The notes under the pieces were generated by a model, which was not told the origin of the DNA, made no database searches, and saw nothing but the letters and a program-made list of their open reading frames with translations. Of a DNA stretch of 64,000 bases, positions 37,153-45,581 are shown one piece after another. Origin of the DNA: JALYUM01 sp036688685. Lineage in GTDB: Bacteria > Pseudomonadota > Gammaproteobacteria > Burkholderiales > Burkholderiaceae_D. The position numbers were made by a program, and so were the translations under genes. Where the stretch lies: the NCBI RefSeq assembly GCF_036688685.1, contig NZ_JAQQPS010000002.1:62001-126000 (forward strand). Direction: 5' to 3'. The number at the start of each line of letters is the position of its first letter. Within the stretch, counting starts at the first letter, position 1.

Positions 37153-37246
37153 CGTCATCCCCGCGCAGGCGGGGACCAATAGCACCTTCGTTTTGTGGCA
37201 ACACTGATCGTAAGTGATATAGGTCCCCGCCTTCGCGAGGATGACG
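37153..37246. repeat. Inverted repeat element between etfA and acyl-CoA dehydrogenase
   Basis: CGTCATCCCCGCGCAGGCGGGGACC (split here as two arms in 37153-37177) is mirrored, with 2 differences, at 37222-37246 around a 44-nt centre. The GTCATCCCCGC and GCGGGGAC core is a widely seen bacterial intergenic repeat type. It could also act as a transcript hairpin. Confidence 0.72.
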
Positions 37247-37319
37247 TTTTTACGTCAGGTGAACCAAATTTACGCGAGCAGATCGCGTGCGTCATGAACA
37301 GAATAACGAGGAGACAACC

Positions 37320-39110
37320 GTGAGCTACAACGCACCCCTGAAAGACATGCTGTTCGTCATGAACGAACTGGCCGGCCTGGCCGACATCCACCAGTTGCCC
37401 GGCTGCGAAGACGCGACGCTGGACACCGCCGAAGCCGTCCTCGAAGAAAACGCCAAGTTCTGCGGCAACGTCATCGCCCCGCTGAACCACGCCAGCGACA
37501 AGGAACCGAGCTTCTGGCATGACGGCCAGGTCACCACCTCGAAAGGTTTCAAGGAAGCGCATAAAGCCTTCGCCGAAGCCGGCTGGCAGGGTGTGCAGCA
37601 CCCGGTCGACTTCGGCGGCCAGGGCTTGCCGAAACTGCTCGCCACGCCGTGCATCGAGATGCTCAACGCGGCCTCGATCTCGTTCGCGCTGGTAGCGCTG
37701 CTGTCCGACGGCGCCATCGAAGCGCTGCTGACGGCGGGCTCCGACGCCGATAAAGCCACCTACCTGGAAAACCTGGTCTCGGGTAAATGGACCGGCACCA
37801 TGAACCTGACGGAACCGCAAGCCGGCTCCGATCTCGCCGCCGTGCGCACGCGCGCGGTGCCGCAGGGCGATGGCACCTATAAAGTGTTCGGCACCAAAAT
37901 TTATATCACCTACGGCGAGCACGACCTTACCGAAAACATCGTCCACCTGGTGCTGGCACGCACGCCCGATGCGCCCGCGGGTGTGAAGGGTATTTCGCTG
38001 TTCATCGTGCCGAAGTTCCTGATTAATGCCGACGGCTCGCTGGGCGCGCGCAACGATGCGCACTGCGTCTCCATCGAACACAAGCTCGGCATCAAGGCCA
38101 GCCCGACGGCCGTGCTGCAATTTGGCGACAACGGCGGCGCCATTGGCACGCTGGTGGGCGAAGAAAACCGCGGCCTCGAGTACATGTTCATCATGATGAA
38201 TGCAGCCCGCTTCGGCGTCGGCCTGCAGGGCATCGGCCTGGCCGAGCGCGCCTATCAGCAGGCAGTCGCCTTCGCCAAGGACCGCGTGCAGTCGCGCGAC
38301 CTGGCTGGTTCCGCCGGTCCGGTCTCGATCATCCATCACCCGGACGTGCGCCGCATGCTGATGTCGATGCGTGCCCAGACCGAGGCGGCACGCGCGCTGG
38401 CATACGTCGGCGCCGGGCTGTCGGACCTGGCCCATCACCATCCTGATCCGGAGACGCGCAAGACCAATCTCGCCATCTACGAATACCTGGTGCCGGTCAT
38501 CAAGGGCTGGTCGACGGAAATGTCGGAAAACGTCGCGCGCGACGGCGTGCAAGTGCACGGCGGCATGGGTTTTATTGAAGAGACCGGCGCCGCCCAGCAC
38601 TACCGTGACGCCAAGATCCTGACCATCTACGAAGGCACCACGGCCATCCAGGCCAACGACCTGGTGGGCCGCAAGACGCTGCGCGACGGTGGCGCCACCG
38701 CCAAGGCCATCCTCGCGCGCGTGCGCGACACGCAGGAACAACTTGCGGCGCGCGAGGGCGACGACATGGCGGCCATCCTGCGCCAGTTGCGCGCGGCCAG
38801 CACGGCGCTCGACGACGTGGTTGACTACGTGGTGAACAACACCAAATCCGACGTCAAGGCCGTGTTCGCCGGCAGCGTGACCTACCTGAAGCTGGCCGGC
38901 ATCGTGCTGGGTGGCTGGCAGATGGCGCGCGCGGCCCTTGCGGCGCAGGGCAAGCTCGATGCAGGCGAGGGCGATGCTGCCTTCATGCGTGCCAAAATCG
39001 GCACCGCCCGTTTCTTTGCCGATCACTTCCTGACCCAGGCGCCGGGTCTGCGCACGGCGATCATCGAGGGCAGTGCCGGCGTGCTGGCACTGGACGAAGC
39101 GCAGTTCTAA
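37320..39110 (+). CDS. Long-form acyl-CoA dehydrogenase (AcdA/DmdC-like)
   Basis: The 596-residue protein starts at a GTG with GAGGAG upstream. It carries WTGTMNLTEPQAGSDLAAVR, AARFGVGLQGIGLAERAYQQ and HGGMGFIEETGAAQHYRDAK, with a C-terminal extension beyond the usual 380 residues. This length and the SYNAPLKDMLFVMNEL start fit the AcdA/DmdC-like branch, some of which act on methylmercaptopropionyl-CoA. It feeds electrons to the ETF encoded just upstream. Substrate chain length cannot be read. Confidence 0.92.
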   Translation: MSYNAPLKDMLFVMNELAGLADIHQLPGCEDATLDTAEAVLEENAKFCGNVIAPLNHASDKEPSFWHDGQVTTSKGFKEAHKAFAEAGWQGVQHPVDFGGQGLPKLLATPCIEMLNAASISFALVALLSDGAIEALLTAGSDADKATYLENLVSGKWTGTMNLTEPQAGSDLAAVRTRAVPQGDGTYKVFGTKIYITYGEHDLTENIVHLVLARTPDAPAGVKGISLFIVPKFLINADGSLGARNDAHCVSIEHKLGIKASPTAVLQFGDNGGAIGTLVGEENRGLEYMFIMMNAARFGVGLQGIGLAERAYQQAVAFAKDRVQSRDLAGSAGPVSIIHHPDVRRMLMSMRAQTEAARALAYVGAGLSDLAHHHPDPETRKTNLAIYEYLVPVIKGWSTEMSENVARDGVQVHGGMGFIEETGAAQHYRDAKILTIYEGTTAIQANDLVGRKTLRDGGATAKAILARVRDTQEQLAAREGDDMAAILRQLRAASTALDDVVDYVVNNTKSDVKAVFAGSVTYLKLAGIVLGGWQMARAALAAQGKLDAGEGDAAFMRAKIGTARFFADHFLTQAPGLRTAIIEGSAGVLALDEAQF

Positions 39111-39128
39111 GCGCTGTCGCGCCATCTC

Positions 39129-39154
39129 AAGCAGCCTGCGGGCTGCTTTTTTTT
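39129..39154 (+). terminator. Terminator of the etf-acyl-CoA dehydrogenase unit
   Basis: AAGCAGCC (39129-39136), loop TGCG, GGCTGCTT (39141-39148), then a T run to 39154. It lies 18 nt after the stop. Confidence 0.92.
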
Positions 39155-39178
39155 GTCTGCTGGTCTGGCTTCATGCGC

Positions 39179-39877
39179 TCATGCGCGCGTTGTCCGGCTG
39201 CTGGCAAACAGCATCCCGGCGGCCCCCAGGTACCACAGCGCCTGGACGCCGAACAACAGTGGCAAGTTGGAGGGATTCAATTGTACCTCTCCAAATACCA
39301 TGTAGGCTGCCGGCAGCAGTCCGGCCAGCAAGCCCACGAGCGCCAGCGATCGCGCCCACGGCAGCCTGGCGTGGTTTGACGCCAGCGCGTATGCGAAGGC
39401 TGGGAGCGCCACGCCGAGCGCCAGCAGGCCGGCCTTGCTCAATACCTGGATGACGGTGCCGATGGCGACGAGCATGCTGACAGCCTGGTCAGTGTGGACC
39501 ACCGTGCTGCCGGCGAAGCGGTGTGCCAGTTGCGGCGCCACGAAGCCGTCGCACAGCATCGCCAGCGTCAGCAGGGCGCAGGCGATGGCGTAGCCTGTCA
39601 TGCCCAGTCGCACCGAGGCTCGGGTGGCGCCCAGCAGGCCTGCAAACACGGCGTGCGCCGCGGCCAGGCCGGCGAACATGGCAATCAACACGCCGTGAAC
39701 GATGGCGGCGCTGCTTTGCATGGCCGCGATCTGCAGTAGACTGTCCTGAGCCGAGCTGGTCTTTTCGCCGGTGGGATGATGCGACAGGGCCACCAGTGCG
39801 AGGAGGGTGATGGCGGCCATGGCGGCACCGGCGCTGCGGTAGCGTGTTGCATTGTTGTTGGCGAAGGTAGCAGGCAT
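39179..39877 (-). CDS. DUF4386-like integral membrane protein
   Basis: The 232-residue protein has about seven hydrophobic segments (for example AAMAAITLLALVAL, GLAAAHAVFAGLLG, ALVGLLAGLLPAAYMVF). The pattern of Phe/Tyr-rich ends matches loosely with DUF4386 proteins. It has no charged catalytic motif. It is divergent from the TetR gene with a shared operator, so it is likely the regulated target. Function unknown. Confidence 0.72.
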   Translation of the reverse strand: MPATFANNNATRYRSAGAAMAAITLLALVALSHHPTGEKTSSAQDSLLQIAAMQSSAAIVHGVLIAMFAGLAAAHAVFAGLLGATRASVRLGMTGYAIACALLTLAMLCDGFVAPQLAHRFAGSTVVHTDQAVSMLVAIGTVIQVLSKAGLLALGVALPAFAYALASNHARLPWARSLALVGLLAGLLPAAYMVFGEVQLNPSNLPLLFGVQALWYLGAAGMLFASSRTTRA

Positions 39878-39952
39878 GGGTTCGGTCCGGTCATGAAGGA
39901 AAACCCATTTTATCGATGTTGCGGCGGCCATCAAGCGGCGCCGGCGGTGCTT

Positions 39953-39986
39953 TGTCCGTTAGCGGACATGTGCGCCAATCTGTCCG
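39953..39986. promoter_or_regulatory. Candidate TetR operator
   Basis: The perfect inverted repeat TGTCCG-TTAG-CGGACA (39953-39968) and a further half site TGTCCG (39981-39986) lie in the 115-nt divergent gap. This is the expected layout for TetR autoregulation and repression of the membrane protein. Confidence 0.72.
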
Positions 39987-39992
39987 GAAACC

Positions 39993-40574
39993 ATGATGAC
40001 AACTGAAGCGCTGGATCGGCGCAGCCAGAAAACCCGCGCCGCACTGCGGGCCGCGTTTGTGGACCAGGTGCTCGCGCACGGCTATGACGCGGTCCAGGTC
40101 AGCGCCGTGATTGCGCAAGCGAACGTCGGCCGCTCGACCTTTTACGAACACTTCCGCTCCAAGGGCGACTTGCTGTGCGCCAGCATCGAAGCGCCATTCA
40201 CCTGCCTGGCCGCGCTGGTCGTGCCGGCCGCCGCGCCGGCCCACATCATCGCTGTGCTGCGCCATTTCCGGGACAACCAGCAAGTCGCGCGCGTGTTGCT
40301 GGGACCGTCAACCCGGCCGCTGCTGGGTCAGGCACTGGCGGCGCTGATTGCGCAGAAGCTCGATGGCACCCCATCCGTTCCCGCCGGGATCGCCGCGCGC
40401 ATGATCGCCGACGCCCAACTGGCCCTGATTGACGCGTGGATCCTGGGACGCCCGGCCTGTACGGTCGAGGCAGCTGCCGAAGCCATGCAGCGGGCGAGTG
40501 CGGCCATGGCGAGCGCACTCGGCGCCACGGCAAGTGAAAGGCAGGCGCTCGATGACGTGTTGCTGCCTGTGTAA
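39993..40574 (+). CDS. TetR-family regulator
   Basis: The 193-residue protein has the TetR helix-turn-helix (KTRAALRAAFVDQVLAHGYD, then VSAVIAQANVGRSTFYEHFR) and a helical ligand domain. The start MMTTEALDRR leaves two adjacent ATGs; which is used is unresolved. A palindrome lies immediately upstream and the divergent gene encodes a membrane protein, so it probably represses that and itself. The ligand is unknown. Confidence 0.9.
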   Translation: MMTTEALDRRSQKTRAALRAAFVDQVLAHGYDAVQVSAVIAQANVGRSTFYEHFRSKGDLLCASIEAPFTCLAALVVPAAAPAHIIAVLRHFRDNQQVARVLLGPSTRPLLGQALAALIAQKLDGTPSVPAGIAARMIADAQLALIDAWILGRPACTVEAAAEAMQRASAAMASALGATASERQALDDVLLPV

Positions 40575-40671
40575 CTGGATGGCTTTTTGTTGGTATCTTT
40601 TATAAATTGCCAACCCGTCGTTAAAGTGGGATATATTTCCTTTATATAACTTTACAGGCTTGGCCGACCGC

Positions 40672-41520
40672 ATGCGCTACCCGAAAACCTGGCTTCTGGC
40701 AGGCGCCTGCCTGGCCGGCATCGCTGCCGTCCTGGGCGCAGGCGAAGTGCTCAGCGCCCCGTCGCGCAGCAGGCTGGGCGACGCGCCACCGGCCCTGCAC
40801 GCAAGCACGGTCCACATCGGCAGCGTCGCCGGCTGGATGATCCGTGGCCGCCCGGGCGCCGGAGCTGTGCTGCTGTTGCATGGCGTGCGGGCAAACCGCA
40901 GCGAGATGCTGGGCCGCGCCCGCTTCCTGGTGCGCGCTGGCTATACGGTGTTGCTGATCGACCTGCCCGCGCATGGCGAGAGCGGAGGCGAGCGCATCAC
41001 CTTCGGCGCCCGCGAAAAGGAGGGCGTGCAGGCCGCGCTGGCCTGGCTGCGCACGCAGGCGCCGGGCGAGCGGATCGGCGCCATCGGCGTGTCGCTCGGC
41101 GCGGCGGCGCTGGTGCTGGCCCATCCTGCGCCGGCCCTCGATGCGGTCGTGCTCGAATCGATGTACCCGACCATCGAGGAAGCCGTGTCCAATCGCCTGC
41201 GCGTGCGGCTGGGAGTACTTGGCGCGTGGAGCACGCCGCTGCTGGTCGAACAATTGCCCTGGCGCGTGCAAGTGGCCCCAAGTGCCTTGCGCCCGATTGT
41301 CGACATTGCCGCCATGACCAGTCCGGTCTTCATCATTTCCGGCACGGCCGACACGCAAACCCCGGCCACCGAGACGCGCCGGATTTTCGATGCCGCCCGG
41401 TCCAATAAAGCGCTCTGGCTGGTCGAGGGCGCCGCCCACGTCAATTTGCACAATTACGCCGGTCCCGATTACGAACAGCGGGTGGGTGGCTTCCTGGCCG
41501 ATCACTTGCGCCAACCTTGA
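40672..41520 (+). CDS. Alpha/beta hydrolase with N-terminal membrane anchor
   Basis: The 282-residue protein starts MRYPKTWLLAGACLAGIAAV, a signal-anchor. The fold markers are VLLLHGVRANRSEM (oxyanion region), IGVSLGAAAL (nucleophile elbow with Ser), SGTADTQTP (Asp) and EGAAHVNLHN (His). It is the type annotated as prolyl oligopeptidase-like or YqiA/YheT hydrolase. Substrate unknown. It ends 9 nt before the acetyltransferase ATG, so they are co-transcribed. Confidence 0.85.
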   Translation: MRYPKTWLLAGACLAGIAAVLGAGEVLSAPSRSRLGDAPPALHASTVHIGSVAGWMIRGRPGAGAVLLLHGVRANRSEMLGRARFLVRAGYTVLLIDLPAHGESGGERITFGAREKEGVQAALAWLRTQAPGERIGAIGVSLGAAALVLAHPAPALDAVVLESMYPTIEEAVSNRLRVRLGVLGAWSTPLLVEQLPWRVQVAPSALRPIVDIAAMTSPVFIISGTADTQTPATETRRIFDAARSNKALWLVEGAAHVNLHNYAGPDYEQRVGGFLADHLRQP

Positions 41521-41529
41521 TTGACTGCC

Positions 41530-42042
41530 ATGCCAACGACAATTGAAACACGCCAACTCTTGCTGCGCCCCTTCACCCTCGACGACGCGCCCGATTACTG
41601 GCCGCTGGCCAAGTTGCCTGATGTGCTGCGCTACACCGGCGAAGACGCCCGCACCTCGCTCGAGGAGGTGCGTGAAGTCTTGCTGACCCGTCCGCTACGC
41701 GACTATGCGGTGCACGGCTACGGCCGCATGGCGTGCATCGAAAAGAGCACCGGTCGCCTGGTCGGTTTCAGTGGCCTGAAGTACCTGGAGGATTTACAGG
41801 AGACCGATATCGGCTACCGCTTTCTGCCCGATAGCTGGGGCAAGGGTTACGCCACCGAAAGCGCGCAGGCGCTGATGGCGCACGGCAGGGAACAGTTCGG
41901 CCTGACCCGCATCATCGGCCTGGTGCAGCCAGCCAATGGCGCGTCGAGCCGCGTACTGGAAAAGCTGGGCCTGGTCTACGAGCGCAGTTTCGATCCGGAC
42001 GACGGCCACGGCATATTGAAGGTGTACGCCACGCCGGCCTGA
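41530..42042 (+). CDS. GNAT N-acetyltransferase
   Basis: The 170-residue protein starts MPTTIETRQLLLRPFTLDDA and carries YRFLPDSWGKGYATESAQAL, the acetyl-CoA pyrophosphate loop (related to RimJ/RimL-type). GLVQPANGASSRVLEKLGLVY is the usual C-terminal block. It transfers acetyl groups to an amine, perhaps a protein N terminus. It is coupled to the hydrolase gene. The 42044 membrane-protein gene converges on it with stops adjacent. Confidence 0.9.
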   Translation: MPTTIETRQLLLRPFTLDDAPDYWPLAKLPDVLRYTGEDARTSLEEVREVLLTRPLRDYAVHGYGRMACIEKSTGRLVGFSGLKYLEDLQETDIGYRFLPDSWGKGYATESAQALMAHGREQFGLTRIIGLVQPANGASSRVLEKLGLVYERSFDPDDGHGILKVYATPA

Positions 42043-42043
42043 T

Positions 42044-42460
42044 TCAACCGTAAGCGCCGCCCGTGTACAGCAGGTCGAACAGCCGCGAGATCGTCCCGAT
42101 CAGCGCGGTCATCCCGACCAGCATCGTGATCACCAGCAGCAGCGCCACCAGCCAGCTCGTGTTGCTGCTGCGGCCAGACGCGGCATTGTGGCGCGCATCC
42201 CATTTTTCGTCCGGCGTGACGCCGATCACCAGCGCTTCGAGGAAGCCGACGATGGCCGACACCAGCACCGGCAGCAGCACCCAGAACACATTCGGCGCGT
42301 GGCCGGCGCCGTACACCATGCCGACCAGCGGGATGCAGCACACATGCAGGATACCGAGCCGATCGAACGGGCCACGCAAATAAAACCGGTGCACGCCAAT
42401 CGCGCCGAAGGTCAGGGCCAGGAACGTGGCGAGCGTTTTATTCTTGTGCGGGGAGGGCAT
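42044..42460 (-). CDS. TM2-domain membrane protein
   Basis: The 138-residue protein starts MPSPHKNKTLATFLALTFGA and continues GVHRFYLRGPFDRLG, the TM2-domain signature with the GxHRFYL pattern. Three more hydrophobic helices follow (FWVLLPVLVSAIVGFLEAL, LVALLLVITMLVGM). TM2 proteins are small inner-membrane proteins of unknown role. It converges with the GNAT gene. Confidence 0.85.
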   Translation of the reverse strand: MPSPHKNKTLATFLALTFGAIGVHRFYLRGPFDRLGILHVCCIPLVGMVYGAGHAPNVFWVLLPVLVSAIVGFLEALVIGVTPDEKWDARHNAASGRSSNTSWLVALLLVITMLVGMTALIGTISRLFDLLYTGGAYG

Positions 42461-42610
42461 AAGTAGCGTGGTTGATGGGGCAAACCAACAGTATCCGCGA
42501 TATTGCCGCGCTGGTGTGACCATCCCACGCACACCGAAGGTGGCGGGAAAGCCTGAAATAGACGATAATCTTTGATTCACCCGAACTGCGCGCCCTGTCT
42601 TCATTACCGC

Positions 42611-42640
42611 TTGCTGCTGTGCGGCATTGCGCGCTATAAT
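42611..42640 (+). promoter_or_regulatory. Promoter of the rpsP operon
   Basis: TTGCTG (42611-42616), 18-bp spacer and consensus TATAAT (42635-42640), 41 nt before the rpsP ATG. Confidence 0.7.
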
Positions 42641-42680
42641 TGTCGGCTTTTTCCGCCCAGCACAACTTTTTGGAATTATT

Positions 42681-42932
42681 ATGGTCGTTATTCGTTTAGC
42701 TCGTGGAGGCGCCAAAAAGCGCCCGTTCTTCAATATCGTTGCAACCGACTCGCGTAATCGTCGTGACGGCCGTTTCATCGAGCGCATCGGTTTCTACAAC
42801 CCGATGGCGGCTGGTGGCGAAGTCGGTCTGCGTATTACCGCTGATCGTCTGGCTTACTGGCAAGGCGTTGGCGCACAAATGTCGCCAACCGTGGCTCGCC
42901 TGGTTGCTTCGCAGCCAGCAGTCGCAGCGTAA
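42681..42932 (+). CDS. rpsP: 30S ribosomal protein S16
   Basis: The 83-residue protein MVVIRLARGGAKKRPFFNIV with RNRRDGRFIERIGFYNP is a standard S16, which helps assemble the 5' domain of 16S rRNA. The ATG at 42681 gives the normal family start; the upstream in-frame extension is promoter sequence. It is first in the rpsP-rimM-trmD-rplS operon. Confidence 0.97.
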   Translation: MVVIRLARGGAKKRPFFNIVATDSRNRRDGRFIERIGFYNPMAAGGEVGLRITADRLAYWQGVGAQMSPTVARLVASQPAVAA

Positions 42933-42945
42933 GTAGTAAACAGAT

Positions 42946-43494
42946 TTGAGCGATTCAGCAGTCCTGCAACCGCCTGACGACCTGACGCAAGTCGGGTACG
43001 TCTCTGGCCCGTTCGGCATCACCGGTTCGATCCGCGTGACGCCATTTTCGACCGATGCGGATGCGCTGCTGAGCGTGAAAACCTGGTGGCTGAGTAAACC
43101 CAGCCTTGGTCCCGTCAAAGTACGGACCGCCAAATTGCACGGCGGCGACGTCGTGGCCCAGTTGGCCGGACTGGTTGGCCGGGATCCGGCGGAGGCGCTC
43201 AAGGGCGCCGCCGTGTCGATCCCGCGCAGTCAGTTTCCCGCCTTGCCTGCGGATGAATTTTACTGGTCCGATCTGATCGGACTGGATGTCGTGAACCTTG
43301 CCGGCGAAGCACTTGGCAGCGTGACCGACATGATGGACAACGGCGCACAGTCGATACTGCGCATTACGCCGTTGCCGGTGGCAGGTAGTGAAGAGAAGCA
43401 GTCCGAGCGCCTGATCCCGTATGTGGACCAGTTCGTCAAGACCGTGGACCTCGCCGGCAAAGAGATTACCGTCGACTGGGGCCTGGATTATTAA
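42946..43494 (+). CDS. rimM: Ribosome maturation factor RimM
   Basis: The 182-residue protein starts at TTG (42946). It shows VGYVSGPFGITGSIRVTPFS near the N terminus, and the PRC-barrel region FYWSDLIGLDVVNLAGE at the C-terminal half. RimM aids 30S head maturation with S19. It lies 13 nt after rpsP. The TTG start and a weak ribosome site suggest coupling to rpsP translation and lower output. Confidence 0.95.
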   Translation: MSDSAVLQPPDDLTQVGYVSGPFGITGSIRVTPFSTDADALLSVKTWWLSKPSLGPVKVRTAKLHGGDVVAQLAGLVGRDPAEALKGAAVSIPRSQFPALPADEFYWSDLIGLDVVNLAGEALGSVTDMMDNGAQSILRITPLPVAGSEEKQSERLIPYVDQFVKTVDLAGKEITVDWGLDY

Positions 43495-43529
43495 GCAGCC
43501 TCGGTTGAAGGACGCAGTTGAAAGTCGCT

Positions 43530-44288
43530 ATGCAGTTTGATGTCATCAGCCTGTTTCCCGAGATGTTTGCCGCGTTGACGCAGTCCGGGGTCACCCGTCG
43601 CGCCTTCGAGCAACAGCGTTGGAACCTGACCGTGTGGAATCCGCGCGATGCGACCACGGACCGTCACCGCACCGTCGACGACCGCCCCTATGGTGGCGGC
43701 CCCGGCATGGTGATGATGGCGAAGCCGTTGGAAGCAAGCATTGCGGCCGCGAAGCAGCGCCAGGTCGACCTCGGTTTGCCGGCGCCACGCGTGGTGTTCA
43801 TGTCGCCGCAGGGCAAGCCCTTGACGCATGAACGCGTGATGCAGCTGAAAGACGAACCCGGTTTGATCGTGCTGTGTGGCCGCTACGAAGCGGTCGACCA
43901 GAGACTACTTGACCGTTGTGTCGACGAAGAAATCAGCCTCGGCGATTTCGTCTTGTCGGGCGGTGAATTGCCCGCGATGGCGCTGATGGATGCGGTGCTA
44001 CGGTGGTTGCCGGGTGTGCTGGGCGACGATGCGTCGGCAGTCGAAGACAGTTTTGTCAACGGCCTGCTCGATTCGCCGCACTACACGCGCCCGGAAGTGT
44101 ACGAAGACGTGCCTGTGCCACCCGTGCTAATGGGTGGCAACCACGCAGAAATCATCAAGTGGCGCCGCCAGCGCATGCTGGAAGCGACCTCGAGCAAACG
44201 GCCCGATTTGCTGGACAAGGCGCGCAGCGCCGGTCAGCTGACGAAGGCCGATGAGCAGTTTTTGGCAGGTTTATTAAAACCTGTGTAG
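43530..44288 (+). CDS. trmD: tRNA (guanine-37-N1)-methyltransferase
   Basis: The 252-residue protein starts MQFDVISLFPEM at 43530, the family's normal end. A TTG at 43518 has a better-placed GAAGGA and would add four residues, so the exact start is uncertain. The SPOUT knot is visible: DDRPYGGGPGMVM, LCGRYEAVDQRLLD, ISLGDFVLSGGELPAM and HYTRPEVYEDVPVP. It methylates G37 of tRNAs with CNN anticodons using AdoMet. Confidence 0.96.
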   Translation: MQFDVISLFPEMFAALTQSGVTRRAFEQQRWNLTVWNPRDATTDRHRTVDDRPYGGGPGMVMMAKPLEASIAAAKQRQVDLGLPAPRVVFMSPQGKPLTHERVMQLKDEPGLIVLCGRYEAVDQRLLDRCVDEEISLGDFVLSGGELPAMALMDAVLRWLPGVLGDDASAVEDSFVNGLLDSPHYTRPEVYEDVPVPPVLMGGNHAEIIKWRRQRMLEATSSKRPDLLDKARSAGQLTKADEQFLAGLLKPV

Positions 44289-44375
44289 TAACGAGCACCG
44301 GCATGTCGCCTGTGCTCAACCCCATCCTCTACTGGGCGTTGGTAGTGCCAGCAAGATGGTTATCGGAGTTATAAA

Positions 44376-44759
44376 ATGAACTTGATTCAACAACTTGAGC
44401 AGGAAGAAATTGCGCGCCTCGGCCGCACGATCCCTGACTTCGCACCTGGCGATACCGTTATCGTCAACGTCAACGTCGTCGAAGGTACGCGCAAGCGCGC
44501 CCAGGCGTACGAAGGCGTGGTCATTTCCCGTCGCAACCGTGGCCTGAACTCGAACTTCATCGTTCGTAAAATCTCGTCCGGCGAAGGCGTCGAGCGTACG
44601 TTCCAGCTGTATTCCCCGCTGATCGCATCGATCGAAGTCAAGCGTCGTGGTGATGTCCGCCGCGCCAAGCTGTACTACCTGCGTGAGCGTTCGGGTAAAT
44701 CGGCACGTATCAAAGAGAAACTGCCAATGCGTCGCAACACGGCTGCCGCTGCAAAATAA
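44376..44759 (+). CDS. rplS: 50S ribosomal protein L19
   Basis: The 127-residue protein MNLIQQLEQEEIARLGRTIP with FAPGDTVIVNVNVVEGTRKR and RERSGKSARIKEKLP is L19, located at the 30S-50S interface. It ends the operon and a strong terminator follows 17 nt later. Confidence 0.97.
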   Translation: MNLIQQLEQEEIARLGRTIPDFAPGDTVIVNVNVVEGTRKRAQAYEGVVISRRNRGLNSNFIVRKISSGEGVERTFQLYSPLIASIEVKRRGDVRRAKLYYLRERSGKSARIKEKLPMRRNTAAAAK

Positions 44760-44776
44760 TTGCAGTTGCAAGTGTG

Positions 44777-44806
44777 AAAAAGGCACCTGGATTCAGGTGC
44801 CTTTTT
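44777..44806 (+). terminator. Terminator of the rpsP-rplS operon
   Basis: AAAAAGGCACCTG (44777-44789), loop GATT, CAGGTGCCTTTTT (44794-44806): 13-bp perfect arms with a T-rich end. Confidence 0.95.
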
Positions 44807-44830
44807 CTATTCCAGTTGGAGAAATGTAGT

Positions 44831-45499
44831 TTGGCCAAGATTGATTTCGATCCAGAGTTGTTGCCTGTAGATGCGCTTGGCGGCGAACCGGCGCTGGCGC
44901 CCGAACGTCTGGACATTGCCTGGCTGCGCGCGCGGCTGGCCCACCCGACCCGCTGGGACCCCGAATACCCGGATGAATCGATGGCGCGCCCGAGCGTGCT
45001 GAAGAACGCCGCCGTGCTGGTGCCGCTGGTGCAGCGCGAAGGCGGCCTGACCATGCTGCTGACCCAGCGCACGGCGCACCTGAACCACCATCCCGGCCAG
45101 ATCAGCTTTCCCGGCGGACGCGCGGAATGGTACGACTCGTCGCCGATCGAGACGGCCTTGCGCGAAAGCGAAGAAGAGGTTGGCCTGCAGCGCCGCCACG
45201 TCGACATCATTGGCGTGCTGCCCGATTACGTTACCGCCACCGGCTACCGCGTCACGCCCGTCGTGGGCCTGCTCACGCCGCCGTTCGAGCTGATTGCCGA
45301 CCCCGGCGAAGTGGCCGAGATATTCGAAGTGCCGTTGTCGTTCCTGATGGACGGCCTGAATCACCAGCGCCTGTCGGTCGACTTGCCGGAAGGGGCGGGG
45401 CGGCGCAGTTTTTATGCGATGCCGTACCAGCGCTTCTTTATCTGGGGCGCCACGGCCGGCATGCTGCGCAATCTGTTTCATTTGTTACGCGCAGATTGA
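44831..45499 (+). CDS. nudL: NudL-type Nudix CoA pyrophosphatase
   Basis: The start TTG at 44831 has GGAG 12 bases before it; a longer frame from 44774 overlaps the terminator and is rejected. The 222-residue protein has LLTQRTAHLNHHPGQISFPGG, shown here up to the usual family marker, and the Nudix box GRAEWYDSS...RESEEEVGL. NudL hydrolyses CoA to 3'-phosphoadenosine phosphate and 4'-phosphopantetheine with Mg or Mn. It follows rplS but from its own start. Confidence 0.92.
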   Translation: MAKIDFDPELLPVDALGGEPALAPERLDIAWLRARLAHPTRWDPEYPDESMARPSVLKNAAVLVPLVQREGGLTMLLTQRTAHLNHHPGQISFPGGRAEWYDSSPIETALRESEEEVGLQRRHVDIIGVLPDYVTATGYRVTPVVGLLTPPFELIADPGEVAEIFEVPLSFLMDGLNHQRLSVDLPEGAGRRSFYAMPYQRFFIWGATAGMLRNLFHLLRAD

Positions 45500-45581
45500 C
45501 GCCAATTGCAGGCTAGAAATTTGATTCCTGCAGGAGACTGCGCTATCGTGGCGGTGCTTTGCAAAATATAAAAGGACGCCG

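Noticed and set aside
37155..39125. Long minus-strand open frame opposite the acyl-CoA dehydrogenase
   Set aside because: Shadow composition and no start signals; the plus-strand gene has clear motifs.
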